From Bremia lactucae (lineage: Eukaryota; Oomycota; Peronosporomycetes; Peronosporales; Peronosporaceae), in contig NC_090613.1 of NCBI RefSeq assembly GCF_004359215.1, positions 6,598,789 through 6,617,833 on the forward strand: a stretch of DNA of 19,045 nucleotides, written 5' to 3'. Shown here piece after piece: positions 1-8,368 of this stretch. The notes beneath the pieces were generated by a model. The model saw only the letters and a program-made list of their open reading frames with translations, was not told the origin of the DNA and searched no databases. The position numbers and the translations under genes were made by a program. Each line of letters begins with the position of its first letter. Positions within the stretch are counted from its first letter, which is position 1.

Positions 1-275
1 AGGAGATAGACCCTAAATTTAGCCAATGCATATTTCATGGCAAGGAGTTCCTTGTCATGCACTGGGTAATTGCGTTCAGCTGGTTGCAGCTGACGCGATT
101 GGTGACAGACGACGCGCTCCGCGCCGTCTGTATCGTATTGCATTAACGCACAGCCGATTGCAAAATCGCTGGCGTCACAGACCACATGGAATGGTCTGTC
201 TTAATTTGCAATCACCAAAATGGGCGATTGCATCAAGCTTTGCTCAATACCTTCAAAGGAACGCTGACAATCAGC
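1..275 (-). pseudogene. Fragment A: Ty3/gypsy RNase H domain (truncated by window edge)
   Basis: On the minus strand this reads as the RNase H domain of a gypsy polyprotein, which degrades the RNA strand of the RNA-DNA hybrid during reverse transcription. Visible landmarks in order are PFHVVCDASDFAIGCALMQYD (first catalytic Asp within CDAS), then SRQLQPAERNYPVHDKEL and LLAMKYALAKFRVYL running off the left edge. The frame is open for about 75 codons except for one in-frame TAA just before the first motif. It is shifted relative to the upstream RT frame by an indel near 270-280. The rest of the RNase H and any integrase lie outside the window. The domain is recognised from motifs and is sure; it cannot be functional because of the stop and the frameshift. 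Confidence 0.9.
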
Positions 276-290
276 ATTTTATAACCATTT

Positions 291-312
291 CTCGTCTTTT
301 TTAAAAGACGAG
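291..312. repeat. Perfect 10-bp stem-loop in fragment A
   Basis: CTCGTCTTTT (291-300), loop TT, AAAAGACGAG (303-312), in the segment coding for LLKKDE at the RT thumb-RNase H join. A one-base loss in its A/T run is the likely cause of the frameshift there. Confidence 0.88.
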
Positions 313-1027
313 GGAGATGAACTGTTATCTCGGCATAATTGCGTGAGTATTGTGCAAGTACGCCGCTAGCCCAGGGAATTTTCTCAGTCCTTGACATCGA
401 CTGATACTGGCCAGTCGGTAATTGCCTTGATCTTTTTGGGATCACGGCGCACGCCGTGTTTCCCCGACGATGCACCCAAGAAGTGGTATTTTGCTTGCAT
501 ATACATTTCTTGAGATTTGCGTACAACTTATGCTTTCGCATAAGTGTACGAACTTGACGAACGTGAGTTTTATGAACTTCCACGTCCGTTTTTCCGTCCA
601 TGACCCGGCTATGGATGAATGCATCGTCAAAGTAACTCGGTGCGAATTCTCGCACCGGTCTCAATAGATTCGTAACGCATTTGTTGAATCTTGCAGGGGC
701 GTTACTGCGTTACTAAGCCCCTGTAGCATTACTAGCCATTCCCAGAGCATCCAACTGGGAATGCTCACTGCTGTGTACGGGATGTCCCGTTCACGCATAA
801 GGATCTGATAAAATTCACCCATCAGATCTATAGACGAAAAGTTGGTACTCTTAGACATACCATCTATGATTACGTCTTTTCTAGGCTTCGGCGTTTGAGC
901 CGGTACCGATGCAGCATTCAGTTTATTGACTGCGGGCACTAACCGCCACCCTCGTGTGGCTTTTCGCACACAGAAGGTCGGAGGGCTATGTGGGGAGGTT
1001 GACTACCTTACATGACCCGCTTCTAAC

Positions 1028-1052
1028 CGATCGATAAAGAATTTATCGATCG
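1028..1052. repeat. Perfect 11-bp stem-loop in fragment A RT
   Basis: CGATCGATAAA (1028-1038), loop GAA, TTTATCGATCG (1042-1052), in the segment coding for AIDKFFIDR. The aligned element D sequence near 16305-16325 pairs only partly. Confidence 0.88.
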
Positions 1053-1145
1053 CAAATGCTTGTTCACGAGGCAGTGGCCACTGCTTCATGACGCAGTACT
1101 TTGAGCCCGAATTGAGCTCGATCTCATGTCGAGTGCCTTTATCTT

Positions 1146-1560
1146 AAGGCAACTCGCATGGAATTGTTTCAGGGAATTCATTCCTGAATTCAATCAAATC
1201 CTTGTATAAAGAATTTGTCTTAAGTGACTCCCAGGATGAGTAGTATATCTCTCAATCCGAGTCTTCACATCGAGGACACTTTCGTCCATCGATGAGCTGC
1301 TGAGAACCCGTTCGTTCTCTGCACAATTACTGCTGACCGAATATCGGTTATGTATTCGTCCTCTGTGACGAGTACGCAGATATGCTTGATTCTACCACTA
1401 TGCAGATCTCTCAAGAACCGTTTGGGTTCAAGGGTTAGAAATTGAGTTATCTCCAAAGTTAACGTCGGAGGCGCATACAGATCCAGAGTATAAGCGCCTA
1501 CTCTTGAATCGCTATTAACCAAGACATTCATGTCTCAGTTTCTTCCTGGGATTTATCGAC
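1146..1560 (-). pseudogene. Fragment A: protease-RT linker
   Basis: Minus-strand continuation upstream of the RT. Reading downward from about 1531 it contains VGAYTLDLYAPPTLTLEITQ, then TLEPKRFLRDLHSGRI, then MDESVLDVKTRIERY at about 1287-1240, then SWESLKTNSLYKDL. The stretch aligns with the minus-strand linker of element D (APPKLTSEITQLPTLEPKRF at about 16740-16680), which proves A and D are one family. A one-base slip separates the MDESVL segment from the SWESLK segment. Upstream of about 1560 the sense homology stops and the neighbouring linker DNA is in the opposite orientation (fragment E). Confidence 0.82.
1237..1322. repeat. Left arm of perfect 86-bp inverted repeat
   Basis: The reverse complement of 1237-1322 is identical to 2133-2218 at all 86 positions. 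The arms are separated by 810 bp. Immediately outside the inner end the sequences diverge; at the other end they differ by one inserted base and then match for five more. The arm covers the MDESVL coding segment of fragment A. Confidence 0.95.
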
Positions 1561-1851
1561 GGGCGCCGATGAATTAATTCCTCGGGATGCTAAATTTAGT
1601 CACTTTAGATATTTACTTGTGGAGATTTCTTCTTAGTAGGTTTGGATTATTCTTTTGATGTCTTCCTAGTTTGATTGGCTCTGATAGCATGTTCTCTACG
1701 GTCGGCTGTTACTCGATCTGTGATGATGTCTGTCACTTGTTCATCCGGTGTCTTTCTGATGTAGGTTTTGGGTGTAGAATCGTGTGGATGTACTACGAGT
1801 GAGTGCGATGGTCTCACTTGTGGTACGGTCGTTAGTACGATTGCACAAGAT

Positions 1852-1878
1852 CACAGTGTGATTACTAATCACACTGTG
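1852..1878. repeat. Perfect 12-bp stem-loop in fragment E
   Basis: CACAGTGTGATT (1852-1863), loop ACT, AATCACACTGTG (1867-1878). The homologous site in D (about 16918-16942) is not a perfect stem. Confidence 0.88.
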
Positions 1879-2058
1879 GAGTCAGCTACCGGCGGCTGTG
1901 CTAATGCACAGGCAGCGCCGAAGGTCCACCACTCGAATTAGTCAAGTGGATTGAGACGTGAATGTACCTCTAGTGGGCGACATTCAAGGAATATACCGGC
2001 TGTCCAAAATGGACAGCACGATGATCCTAGGTCGAGTAGAGAGTTGAACGTAGAGGAC

Positions 2059-2086
2059 CCGACTGTGATAGAGCAATCACAGTCGG
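2059..2086. repeat. Perfect 11-bp stem-loop in fragment E
   Basis: CCGACTGTGAT (2059-2069), six-base loop, ATCACAGTCGG (2076-2086). Confidence 0.87.
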
Positions 2087-2132
2087 AAGACGTAGAGGGA
2101 ATAAGTCCAAACGTACTTAAAGATTAAAATCG

Positions 2133-2218
2133 GCAGAGAACGAACGGGTTCTCAGCAGCTCATCGATGGACGAAAGTGTCCTCGATGTGAAGACTCGGAT
2201 TGAGAGATATACTACTCA
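2133..2218. repeat. Right arm of perfect 86-bp inverted repeat
   Basis: Identical to the reverse complement of 1237-1322. Here the segment belongs to the plus-strand fragment E. Perfect identity contrasts with the much lower similarity between family-I copies A and D elsewhere. Confidence 0.95.
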
Positions 2219-2550
2219 ATCCTGCTTTGCTGTGGACTTGGTACGCGGGCAAGTCCACGGCAACACAGACTCAAATATAGCCGCGTCATGTTTACCTTTG
2301 CGCTTCAAATCTAAGAATACTATGCTGAATGAGACGAATCAAGCTCATTCGTCTTCTTTCACAGCACAATAATTTTATGTATGCATTAAACCTCGTGGGA
2401 ATGCACAGCACTCGCTCTAGAATTTTGAGTACCACAGGCGGCGATGGCGTATAGAGCTCTGGCAGTTTGAAGTCAACGTCTCGTTTACGATATATCGGCC
2501 GATGGCTTGTCAAACTTCCTAGCATAGTGCTTATTGCCGATACGGCCAGC

Positions 2551-2621
2551 GATCTCGCTCCGAAAAAAATAAACTCTGCTGGCGTAGAAGCAGCAGAGTT
2601 TATTTTTTTCGGTGCGAGATT
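2551..2621. repeat. Near-perfect long hairpin (foldback) with 31-nt arms
   Basis: Arms 2551-2581 and 2591-2621 pair at 29 of 31 positions around a 9-nt loop (2582-2590). The inner 22 bp are perfect and contain an A7/T7 block followed by TAAACTCTGCTG. Both strands translate it as a false peptide motif. It has no clear target duplication and no coding neighbour. It could be a miniature foldback element, a precursor of small RNAs, or a strong structural element; the sequence alone does not choose. Confidence 0.85.
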
Positions 2622-2740
2622 GCAGTACGGGCTTTTTGGCCATTGCAAGTTGTAAAAGGATGCTATGGGTCTGGCAAAGCTTAAACTTGAGGTCCGTCTG
2701 TATATTTAATGAGCAAATTATGGTCACGTCCTAAATACTC

Positions 2741-3100
2741 TTTTTTAAAGATTGGCTCTGTCCGCAATCCTCGTATATAGCGGTTTATGAGGGCATTTTG
2801 GGGTCATCGCTGCTCGCAAATATATTTGCCTAATAACCACAGTAGATCCCGAGCTAAAATTTGGACATCTTGGGGTCATCGCTGCTCGCAAATACATTTG
2901 TCTAATAACCACAGTAGATTCCCGAAATAAAATTTGGAAAACTTAAGATGTCGATAACTCGCATCACATCTTGAATTATCTTTTTCAAAGTATGATTTTG
3001 TACCGCGATCCCTTACATTTAGCAGTTTACGAGGCCGTGTTGAGGACATCGCTGCTCGTAAATACATACCAAAGTAAGATCTCTAACTAGAAATTTAGAA
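2741..3100. repeat. Diverged tandem/nested repeat array
   Basis: Two adjacent copies of a roughly 68-bp unit start at 2798 and 2870 (72-bp period). Both contain GGGGTCATCGCTGCTCGCAA, then a shared CTAATAACCACAGTAGAT and AAAATTTGG. A third, more diverged copy starts at about 3040. The leader before copy one (2741-2797) is matched by 2981-3039, giving a higher-order spacing of about 240 bp. There are no conserved spacers, so this is not CRISPR. It may be a satellite fragment or the tandem part of an unidentified LTR. Confidence 0.75.
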
Positions 3101-3626
3101 ACCTTTGATATCAATAATCAAAAGAAATGTCGTGATATAGCTACATAAATATCCTTAATCGGTAGATCCTGCAATTGAACTTTACTCACCTACAATTTAA
3201 TAGCTGACACGCGCAAACAAGGAGGGTATATTGACGCAAAGTATCAAATCTTTACCTGCATGTTACATAAAAATCATTTGGTGCTATATCTCCTTCAGCT
3301 CTTTTATCGTAATGAAACATATTTAAATTCGAATTAAAAATCCATGCGTGCTCTTTATTAAAAATGCTCTAATATAATTCAATTGCTTTTCGTTGATTTA
3401 AGTAGACTGTTACCTTGCGTAAGAGACTAAGCAATTTCTTTCGCATGTTAGCAGTCTATTATGATTTTACGGACGAAACTAAGGCTCGCATGTTAAAAGT
3501 TCAAGGGAGTAAAAAATTGTCGTTTTCACCTTTTCGAGCTTCATGAAATATGCTTTTATCAGGCGCTACACATTCTTGACGTCGTGGGAAGCAGTCAAGT
3601 ACAAGTATAACCTTATATCATTTTTA

Positions 3627-3631
3627 GTCAC
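3627..3631. repeat. 5' target-site duplication GTCAC of element B
   Basis: GTCAC directly precedes the 5' LTR and is repeated directly after the 3' LTR at 9496-9500. A 5-bp duplication is the usual product of gypsy integrase. Confidence 0.85.
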
Positions 3632-4112
3632 CGTAATGGAGTACAATTCGGTTGTAGAACGGTTGTTACATTGACCTTATAAGTAATTAACCCTTTTATC
3701 ATATTCTAAAATAAACGATTACTTAAATCCCATTTTTTATGGGTAACAAATGTGGTCGCCGCCAGATATAAATCTGGCGGTCGAAATCTATTTTTTAAAT
3801 AAGCTAGGGTAATATTTTAGATTAAATAATTAAATAAATTGCAGTTCCCCTTTTGATCTTTAAGCATTAAGTGCCTTCCTAAGGCTTGCGCATTGATCTA
3901 TAAGAGATAGAAGCCTTTCTAAGGTATACGCCCTTGAACACTAGTTGCAACTTGGTTCTACGAAGCCCTAAATCCCTTGAACTAATATATATTAAGCTTT
4001 AATAGCTTGTACGACTCCCTGAGTTGTTAAACCCATTAGTTCTATAGAACTAAGAGACTCTCTGAGTGGAAAAGTCTTCCTCTGACTTTAAGAGCGAAGT
4101 AGCTCCGCTACA
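3632..4112 (+). repeat. Element B 5' LTR
   Basis: About 481 bp, ending in CTACA. It matches 9013-9495 along its length, weakly over the first 90 bp and strongly after. Its first base is C where the 3' LTR has T, so the expected TG start is mutated to CG. It contains a TATA-like ATATAAAT at about 3766-3773 inside a 9-bp-arm palindrome. The right boundary is set by where the two copies diverge. Confidence 0.9.
3759..3780. promoter_or_regulatory. LTR stem-loop carrying a TATA-like core (5' copy)
   Basis: CCGCCAGAT (3759-3767), loop ATAA, ATCTGGCGG (3772-3780): a perfect 9-bp stem. The loop and stem tip spell ATATAAAT, a plausible TATA box for LTR transcription. The 28 bp around it are identical in the 3' LTR while flanks have diverged. 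Confidence 0.55.
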
Positions 4113-4114
4113 CC

Positions 4115-4128
4115 TGGTAGCACTCGTA
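4115..4128 (+). promoter_or_regulatory. Primer binding site candidate
   Basis: TGGTAGCACTCG starts two bases after the LTR end. Retroelement primer sites usually begin TGG, complementary to the CCA end of a tRNA, and lie 0-3 bases inside the LTR. The tRNA is not identified. Element D has a related sequence at the equivalent place with TGG changed. Confidence 0.5.
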
Positions 4129-4270
4129 GTCAATCTACGTCTGAGTCTTGATAAGACTAAATCTTCGCTGAAAATGGAAGATTTTTCCAGAACTTTCAAA
4201 GTTTAAACGCGCAGCTTATGACAAGCTCAAAACTTTATTTTTGGGCTTGAACATGAAGAGTTTATTATAC

Positions 4271-5225
4271 TTCAGGGACCAGAGGTCCTGCATGCAAGGC
4301 TTGAAGCCTTCACGCGATATGAATCCTCCCTGGTCGGCCAGGTACAAGATCACCTTGAGGCATCTATGCCAACCCGGTACATCTCAGTACTGATTCAGAG
4401 CCGAAGGCTCGCCCTCTAGGTGCCAATGTAAATACATTTGAGGGAAAAGAGGGAGAAATGTCCCTTTTTGGATTAAGCAGATGGAGATGTCCATTGGCTC
4501 CGCCTTGCTCTTAACAGAACGGCAGAAAGTGGCTATGGCCATTTCCAAACTCGGAGGTAGAGCCATGGAGTAGGCACTATCGTGCAGTGCGTCGGTAAAC
4601 GACGCTTTTCCCTCATGGAATCGCTGAAACAGCAAATTTCCAGCATGTTTGCACCACCTGATCAGGCTTTTCGAATGCTATCACGGCTCATTGTGACTCG
4701 ACAGAGTAAACAAACCCTACCCTAGGATTTGTCCAGGAGTTGAGAAGTCTCATTGCATTTATGCATTGCATCAAGACCCGGAGCAAGAAGAAATTGTTGT
4801 AACAATTTTATGCGGGGTCTCATTGACGGCGTTGCCGGGACGGAATTATCCGATCTCATCCTGCTACTTTCGAAGAGGCAGTTGCCATAGCGCTACGCGC
4901 TGTGTTCGACTTTAAGTCTACTCGTGTTAGCACGCTTGCTTACCGAACAAGCTCTTCGAGCATATGAGTACCGTCTAATAGAACGGAGCCCATGGATCTA
5001 AGCCTCGTTGAGGAAGGAGAAGAGGCTTCTCAAGCTGTGGAGCAGCATGAAAACATCCGTAGATGTTATATGTGCGAAAGCACGAACCAATTACGTCCAG
5101 CCTTTCCCTACGAAATACGCGTAAAGCTCGAAAGAGGATTAATTCCGACCTATACCATAAATCTGGTACGGTGCGGAAAACGTCGATACCCAGTGGATGC
5201 GAAGGCCCTACTGGGTAAGACCTAG
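4271..5225 (+). pseudogene. Element B gag, degenerate
   Basis: Capsid/nucleocapsid polyprotein remnant. The N-terminal part at about 4273-4414 reads GPEVLHARLEAFTRYESSL and then QVQDHLEASMPTRYIS; its ATG is lost. Then VNTFEGKEGEM, WIKQMEMSIGSALLLTERQK, AISKLGGRAME (stop where Trp is expected, 4571-4573), SLKQQISSMFAPPDQAFRML, HPATFEEAVAIALRA, and finally PMDLSLVEEGEEAS with the nucleocapsid CYMCESTNQLRPAF at about 5070-5110. The zinc knuckle should be CX2CX4HX4C; here the His is Gln and the last Cys is Phe. At least four frameshifts and several stops. The last segment is the only sizeable open one (4992-5225). Confidence 0.85.
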
Positions 5226-5317
5226 GCTCTGTTGAACCTCTACAAGGTGAGAGTAAGCAGGACCTTGCTCCAATTAGCTCGGTGCGTATTGACACGGAGC
5301 GTTCGTAAGAGCCTCGC

Positions 5318-5638
5318 TTGTTAGTCGCTCAAGCGACTGTAAAGGGCTTTGATAAGCCGTGGTCAATTTTAATTGACTCAGGAGCGTCTTGCAGTTATGC
5401 TCGACGCCTTTTCCTTAAAGGAAGTCAACAATACGTTGAGGCGCTTAGAGAGCATGAAGGTGATACAATCACTGTTCGCTTAGCGACTGGGACTCGAGTC
5501 ACTGCTTCCAAGGTTCCATTAAACTTAGGCATCAAGTTTCTGGATTTTGACAAAATGGAACGCTGTCTCGTCCTTGATTTGGATTCGAGATATGATTTCA
5601 TCGTTGATATGGCCTGGCTTGAACGCCAAGAGCCATGA
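5318..5638 (+). pseudogene. Element B retroviral-type aspartic protease
   Basis: Open for 106 codons from a non-ATG codon, as expected for the middle of a polyprotein. The catalytic DSGAS lies at residues 20-24 (Asp codon 5375-5377), within WSILIDSGASCSYARR. It is followed by VRLATGTRVTASKVPLNLGI and the C-terminal CLVLDLDSRYDFIVDMAWLE. In element C the matching C-terminal loop is YDLILGMPWL; here the conserved Gly is Asp, which probably spoils the fold around the active site. The frame then meets a TGA and a TAG (5648-5650) where C reads WIDW. Family membership is secure; activity is unlikely. Confidence 0.88.
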
Positions 5639-6635
5639 TGGATTGATTAGAGGTCTAAGACCTTAGGTACCACGCGCGATGTTACCAGCAAAGTTTTGGA
5701 GTCATGAACCCACCTTTGCTAGGCAACAAAAGCGCTATTGGCGCGGATCATTGACTGAGTCTGTCAGTGTTTTAGACATTGGCATATCTGAGTTAATAAA
5801 CTCTAATTTTAACAACATTATTTAGCCCGACCCAGCAGAAATAAGTGGAACGGCACGTACTCCGTCGAGTGATACTCGTTGTAAAAACGATTCGCTGAGT
5901 GCTGAAATCATTGTTGGCCTAAGGCCGAATCATCGAGGGTGCGATATCCCTGAGATACGTGGAGTGACACGTCTAAGTCCACCGAGTTTGGTCGGCCGAG
6001 GTGGCACCGTACTGAGTGTCAATAGTGACACTATTGGCGGTTCACCAGAGCATTTTGGGTCAAACCCTTCTAATGCACGTGAAGCGACACGTAAACGTTC
6101 ACTGGATAAGGAAGTTGAGTTAGCTAACTCCTTGTCGAATGCAAATTAGACACCATGTCTTGTACAGAACCAATACAGGCTGGAAAATCCGGGGACATGA
6201 ATGTCCCGGCCTCTAATAGGCGTATTGTCTCCACTTCAAGGCAGGATGGACACAAAGCGTGTATTCCCTCACAAAGTGATACGAGTGAGCAATTGCATAC
6301 GCTTGTAAATGGTGTAACCGGTAAAATGGAGGGGGAAGTTAGCCTTGCGGCAATCCGTTCGCTACATGCTCTTTTAGAGCTAGACGAAATGTCTATTGAT
6401 GAAGGCAGCCGAGCCTTAAAGGCTGGACACTTATCTGAGAAACTTACCAACGCTTAAGTTAAGCTCATCGTTACTTCTCGACGAAGCTGTCCTGGATGAC
6501 TCAAAAGCTGCACTTAGTGCGTGAAATGGGCCATCGATCCTTTAAGATCCTACGGATCCCATTTATTCCTTAATAAAGGAATTCCACGATGTAGTATGTA
6601 CCAATCCACCATCTGTTCGACCCCCGGATAGAGAT
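5639..6635 (+). pseudogene. Element B protease-RT linker
   Basis: Low-complexity spacer between protease and RT. One frame is open from about 5827 to 6149 (Ser/Thr/Arg/Gly-rich, TRLSPPSLVGRGGTV). A second frame is open at 6155-6457 and contains LHALLELDEMSIDEGS. The next piece, LLLDEAVLDDSKAALSA near 6470-6520, is the family's counterpart of the MDESVLD motif in A, C and D. It is followed by PTDPIYSLIKEFHDVVCTNPP. No enzyme domain is visible. At least two stops interrupt the spacer; the frame changes at 6150 and again near 6460. Confidence 0.7.
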
Positions 6636-7240
6636 GTTCGTCATGAAATTGACTTGGTTCCTAAAACTAAATACTGTGTCACACGGCAGTTGCCTTTACC
6701 AAACGTACAGTGTGATGTCATTGACGATTTCTTCCGTGTTAAGCACGAGACTGGAAGGTACAAGAGAGCAAAAATCCCCATTTGACACCGAAATTTTGTG
6801 TCAAGAAGCCAAATGATAAATGGCGCGTTGTACATGTTTGTAATAAGCTTAATGCTACCACAATACCAGCACAAACCCCCATTCCTAGAAAGGATGTTCT
6901 TCCGAATAATATGGTCGGATGTACAATGTACAGTGCACTTGACTTAGTCAATGGTTATTACCAACTGCCCATGCAAGCTAGCGATATACCGCTTACAGCG
7001 GTTAGCACCCCAAGCGGTATGCTATGGGAGTGGTTAATTATGCCACAAGGGCTTTCCAACACCCCAGCAACATTTAATCGTCTAGCGACGCAACTATTCC
7101 GCCCTCATCGAGGTTATGCACAGACTTATTTTGATGACATTTTTGTCCACAGTCGTGCGGAACAAGGTCGGTCGGACATGAAAAACCATTTAGACCATTT
7201 GCGAGCAGTGCTCGAGGGTATGCGCACAAAAAAGTTGCTA
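6636..7240 (+). pseudogene. Element B reverse transcriptase, fingers and palm only
   Basis: Begins with RHEIDLVPKTKYCVTRQLPL, shifts frame near 6780, then is open: PKFCVKKPNDKWRVVHV, NKLNATTIPAQTPIPRKDVL, MYSALDLVNGYYQLPM (catalytic Asp region), TPSGMLWEWLIMPQGLSN, FNRLATQLFRPHRG, and the catalytic YFDD at 7127-7138 followed by IFVHSR. It continues through HLDHLRAVLEGMRTKKLL, after which the expected thumb is absent. All catalytic aspartates of the palm are present. The break at about 7240 leads within 100 bp into the integrase tail, so roughly the thumb, RNase H and most of integrase are deleted. Confidence 0.93.
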
Positions 7241-7620
7241 GTGGGGATGGGCTTGCTGATACAGCCCTGTTACCATTCGGAAACAAGTAAGCAAGTTTCT
7301 CGCGACGCGATTTGGTGTCTTTTTAACGTGACGCAATGGCTAATAGCCGACACAAAAAGAAAGAACAAGCAGATGCCAGAGGCAGAAGATGTATTAATTC
7401 TAATGCGGTCGGAGACCGAGTTTTATTAAACTCAAAAATCTACCTTTAACTTGGTTTCCGCTGTCTTCAAGACCAAATAGTGCCCGAGCTTTATTGGACC
7501 ATTTACGGTCGTGGCCAAGAAGGGCCTTGCTTACACGCTAAACCTTCCTAGCAAGCTGCGTACACACCCAGTGTTTTACGTTGGCTTGCTTAAGCCATAT
7601 CGTAAGCCTTTCCACGTGGA
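7241..7620 (+). pseudogene. Element B integrase C-terminal remnant
   Basis: After about 60-90 bp of unassignable junction sequence, frame three reads RDAMANSRHKKKEQADARGR and AVGDRVLLNSK (7328-7440), the segment just upstream of the gypsy integrase C-terminal domain. After a frame change, FKTK, a TAG, then SFIGPFTVVAKKGLAYTLNL and RTHPVFYVGLLKPYR (7450-7605) give the GPF/Y module that follows the integrase core. The zinc-binding HHCC and the DDE core are missing. This module normally contributes to DNA binding and multimerisation of integrase. It cannot work alone. Confidence 0.88.
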
Positions 7621-8181
7621 CTTAAAGGCGCTTGCGCCAAGACAGGCGGTCGTGCCGCAAGTTGCTGCATCCTCACCAGGATGTCCAGCCGCCCCTCTAA
7701 ACGAAGTTGCTGACGCTCCAGCATCGAAAGACGACTCTGAACCGCCTCAAAAGAGCCCGACCCGAGTAAGGCTCCCATGAAGAATTTGCACCTCGTGCTT
7801 CAGAGAATTAAATACTTCCGTCGCGATTTCTCCCGCTCTGCTTGATGCTCGGGAAACCTTCAGTTTCGCGTGGAGAAATTTTTAAAGTGACGTCGTCGTA
7901 ATGGCCAATACCAGTATCTGGTGAAGTGGCTGGGGAACCCCTCTTCTGGAAACTCTTGGGAGTTTGAGGTACCTCTTCGGCAAGATTGCCTGACGCCGTT
8001 GACGTTTTTAAGAGCCAAGCTCAGGGTCAACTTGCGTGGAACGACGCTTTCCACCACTAGAAGTGGAATTAGGTGGACTTACTACCTCAGTGCGGTTTCT
8101 ATTCATGGTTGCATGGTCAACCGAAGCACTGAAATATCGGCTAGATCATTCTTCGTTTTGTGGCACAAATGCCGAACGTAA
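7621..8181 (+). pseudogene. Element B pol C-terminus with chromodomain
   Basis: A Pro/Ala-rich hinge (7621-7780) follows the GPF/Y module in the same frame. After frame changes near 7780-7890, a chromodomain-like segment reads GQYQYLVKWLGNPSSGNSWE (7903-7962), keeping the YLVKWxG and NSWE signatures that in chromoviruses help steer integration to marked chromatin. The frame ends at TAA 8179-8181. Downstream residues are Arg/Thr-rich with no known domain. Between hinge and chromodomain the DNA keeps no single open frame. Confidence 0.8.
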
Positions 8182-8368
8182 CTAGCCTTTGGCGTTAAGC
8201 TTGGCTAATAGAAGGGCAGCTTCCGTTCCAAACGAACACCAGCCACATTTGCAGACTCTCTAATATTCCAAATGTTGCGGGGCCCGATGGACCAAGTTCT
8301 CAAATGTGACTTCGTTTTCACTTATTGTTTCGTTTAAAACAAAACGATCGGAATTTTCCTCATTGAGG

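Larger units (their letters stand above)
276..1145 (-). pseudogene. Fragment A: Ty3/gypsy reverse transcriptase, broken
   Basis: Minus-strand reverse transcriptase, reading from about 1145 down to 276. It begins with the GTRHEIEL / KQWPLPRE region, then PTFCVRKATRGWRLV, NKLNAASVPAQTPKPRKD, the palm segment with IDLMGEFYQILMRERD, MLWEWLVMLQGLSN, and the catalytic YFDD at 634-623 followed by FIHSR. Downstream thumb sequence (KYSRNYAE-like, LLKK) leads into RNase H. There are at least two premature stops (one in the N-terminal part after CELP, one after GHVR) and frameshifts near 700 and 270. The same family recurs as element D. The YxDD aspartates survive, but the reading frame does not, so this is a dead copy. 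Confidence 0.93.
1640..2224 (+). pseudogene. Fragment E: family-I protease/RT linker in opposite orientation
   Basis: Plus-strand piece of the same family as A and D. From about 1770 it reads ESCGCTTSECDG, then VVSTIAQDHSVITNHTVES, GGCANAQAAPKVHHSN, and an acidic segment ending ISPNVLKD before a TAA at about 2127. This aligns with the minus-strand linker of element D at about 17013-16859 (ETCTCTTDECMA, LTTAQDLSVNTQHTVE, GCAQAQVASKFDHS), which fixes the sense strand as plus. It then jumps directly to the MDESVLDVKTRIERY segment (2166-2212), lacking the VGA...EPKRFLR part that A carries. Homology ends at about 2224. An earlier protease tail before 1770 is suspected but weak. The left boundary is uncertain. 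Confidence 0.65.
2225..3626. other. Non-coding stretch between fragment E and element B
   Basis: No gene is supported here. Open frames at 2292-2648 on the minus strand and 2467-2655 on the plus strand exist only because a hairpin is translated. The stretch holds an imperfect stem at 2229-2240/2250-2261 (12-bp arms, one mismatch), the long hairpin at 2551-2621 and the tandem array at 2741-3100. From 3101 to 3626 it is AT-rich with nothing I can name. This DNA, joined to 9496 onward, was contiguous before element B inserted. Confidence 0.7.

Noticed and set aside
26..304. Plus-strand 92-codon frame
   Set aside because: Shadow of the minus-strand RNase H of fragment A.
1640..1841. Minus-strand charged frame (RKTPDEQVTDII...) opposite fragment E
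   Set aside because: It looks coding-like, but alignment with element D places the sense strand of this linker on plus.
2292..2648. Minus-strand 118-codon frame with a repeated peptide motif
   Set aside because: The protein-like motif is the two strands of the 2551-2621 hairpin read in frame; no other support.
2798..3100. CRISPR-like repeats
   Set aside because: Copies are adjacent and diverged, without unique spacers of constant length, and the DNA is eukaryotic.
4975..5295. Minus-strand 106-codon frame
   Set aside because: Antisense shadow of the gag C-terminus, which has clear family motifs on the plus strand.
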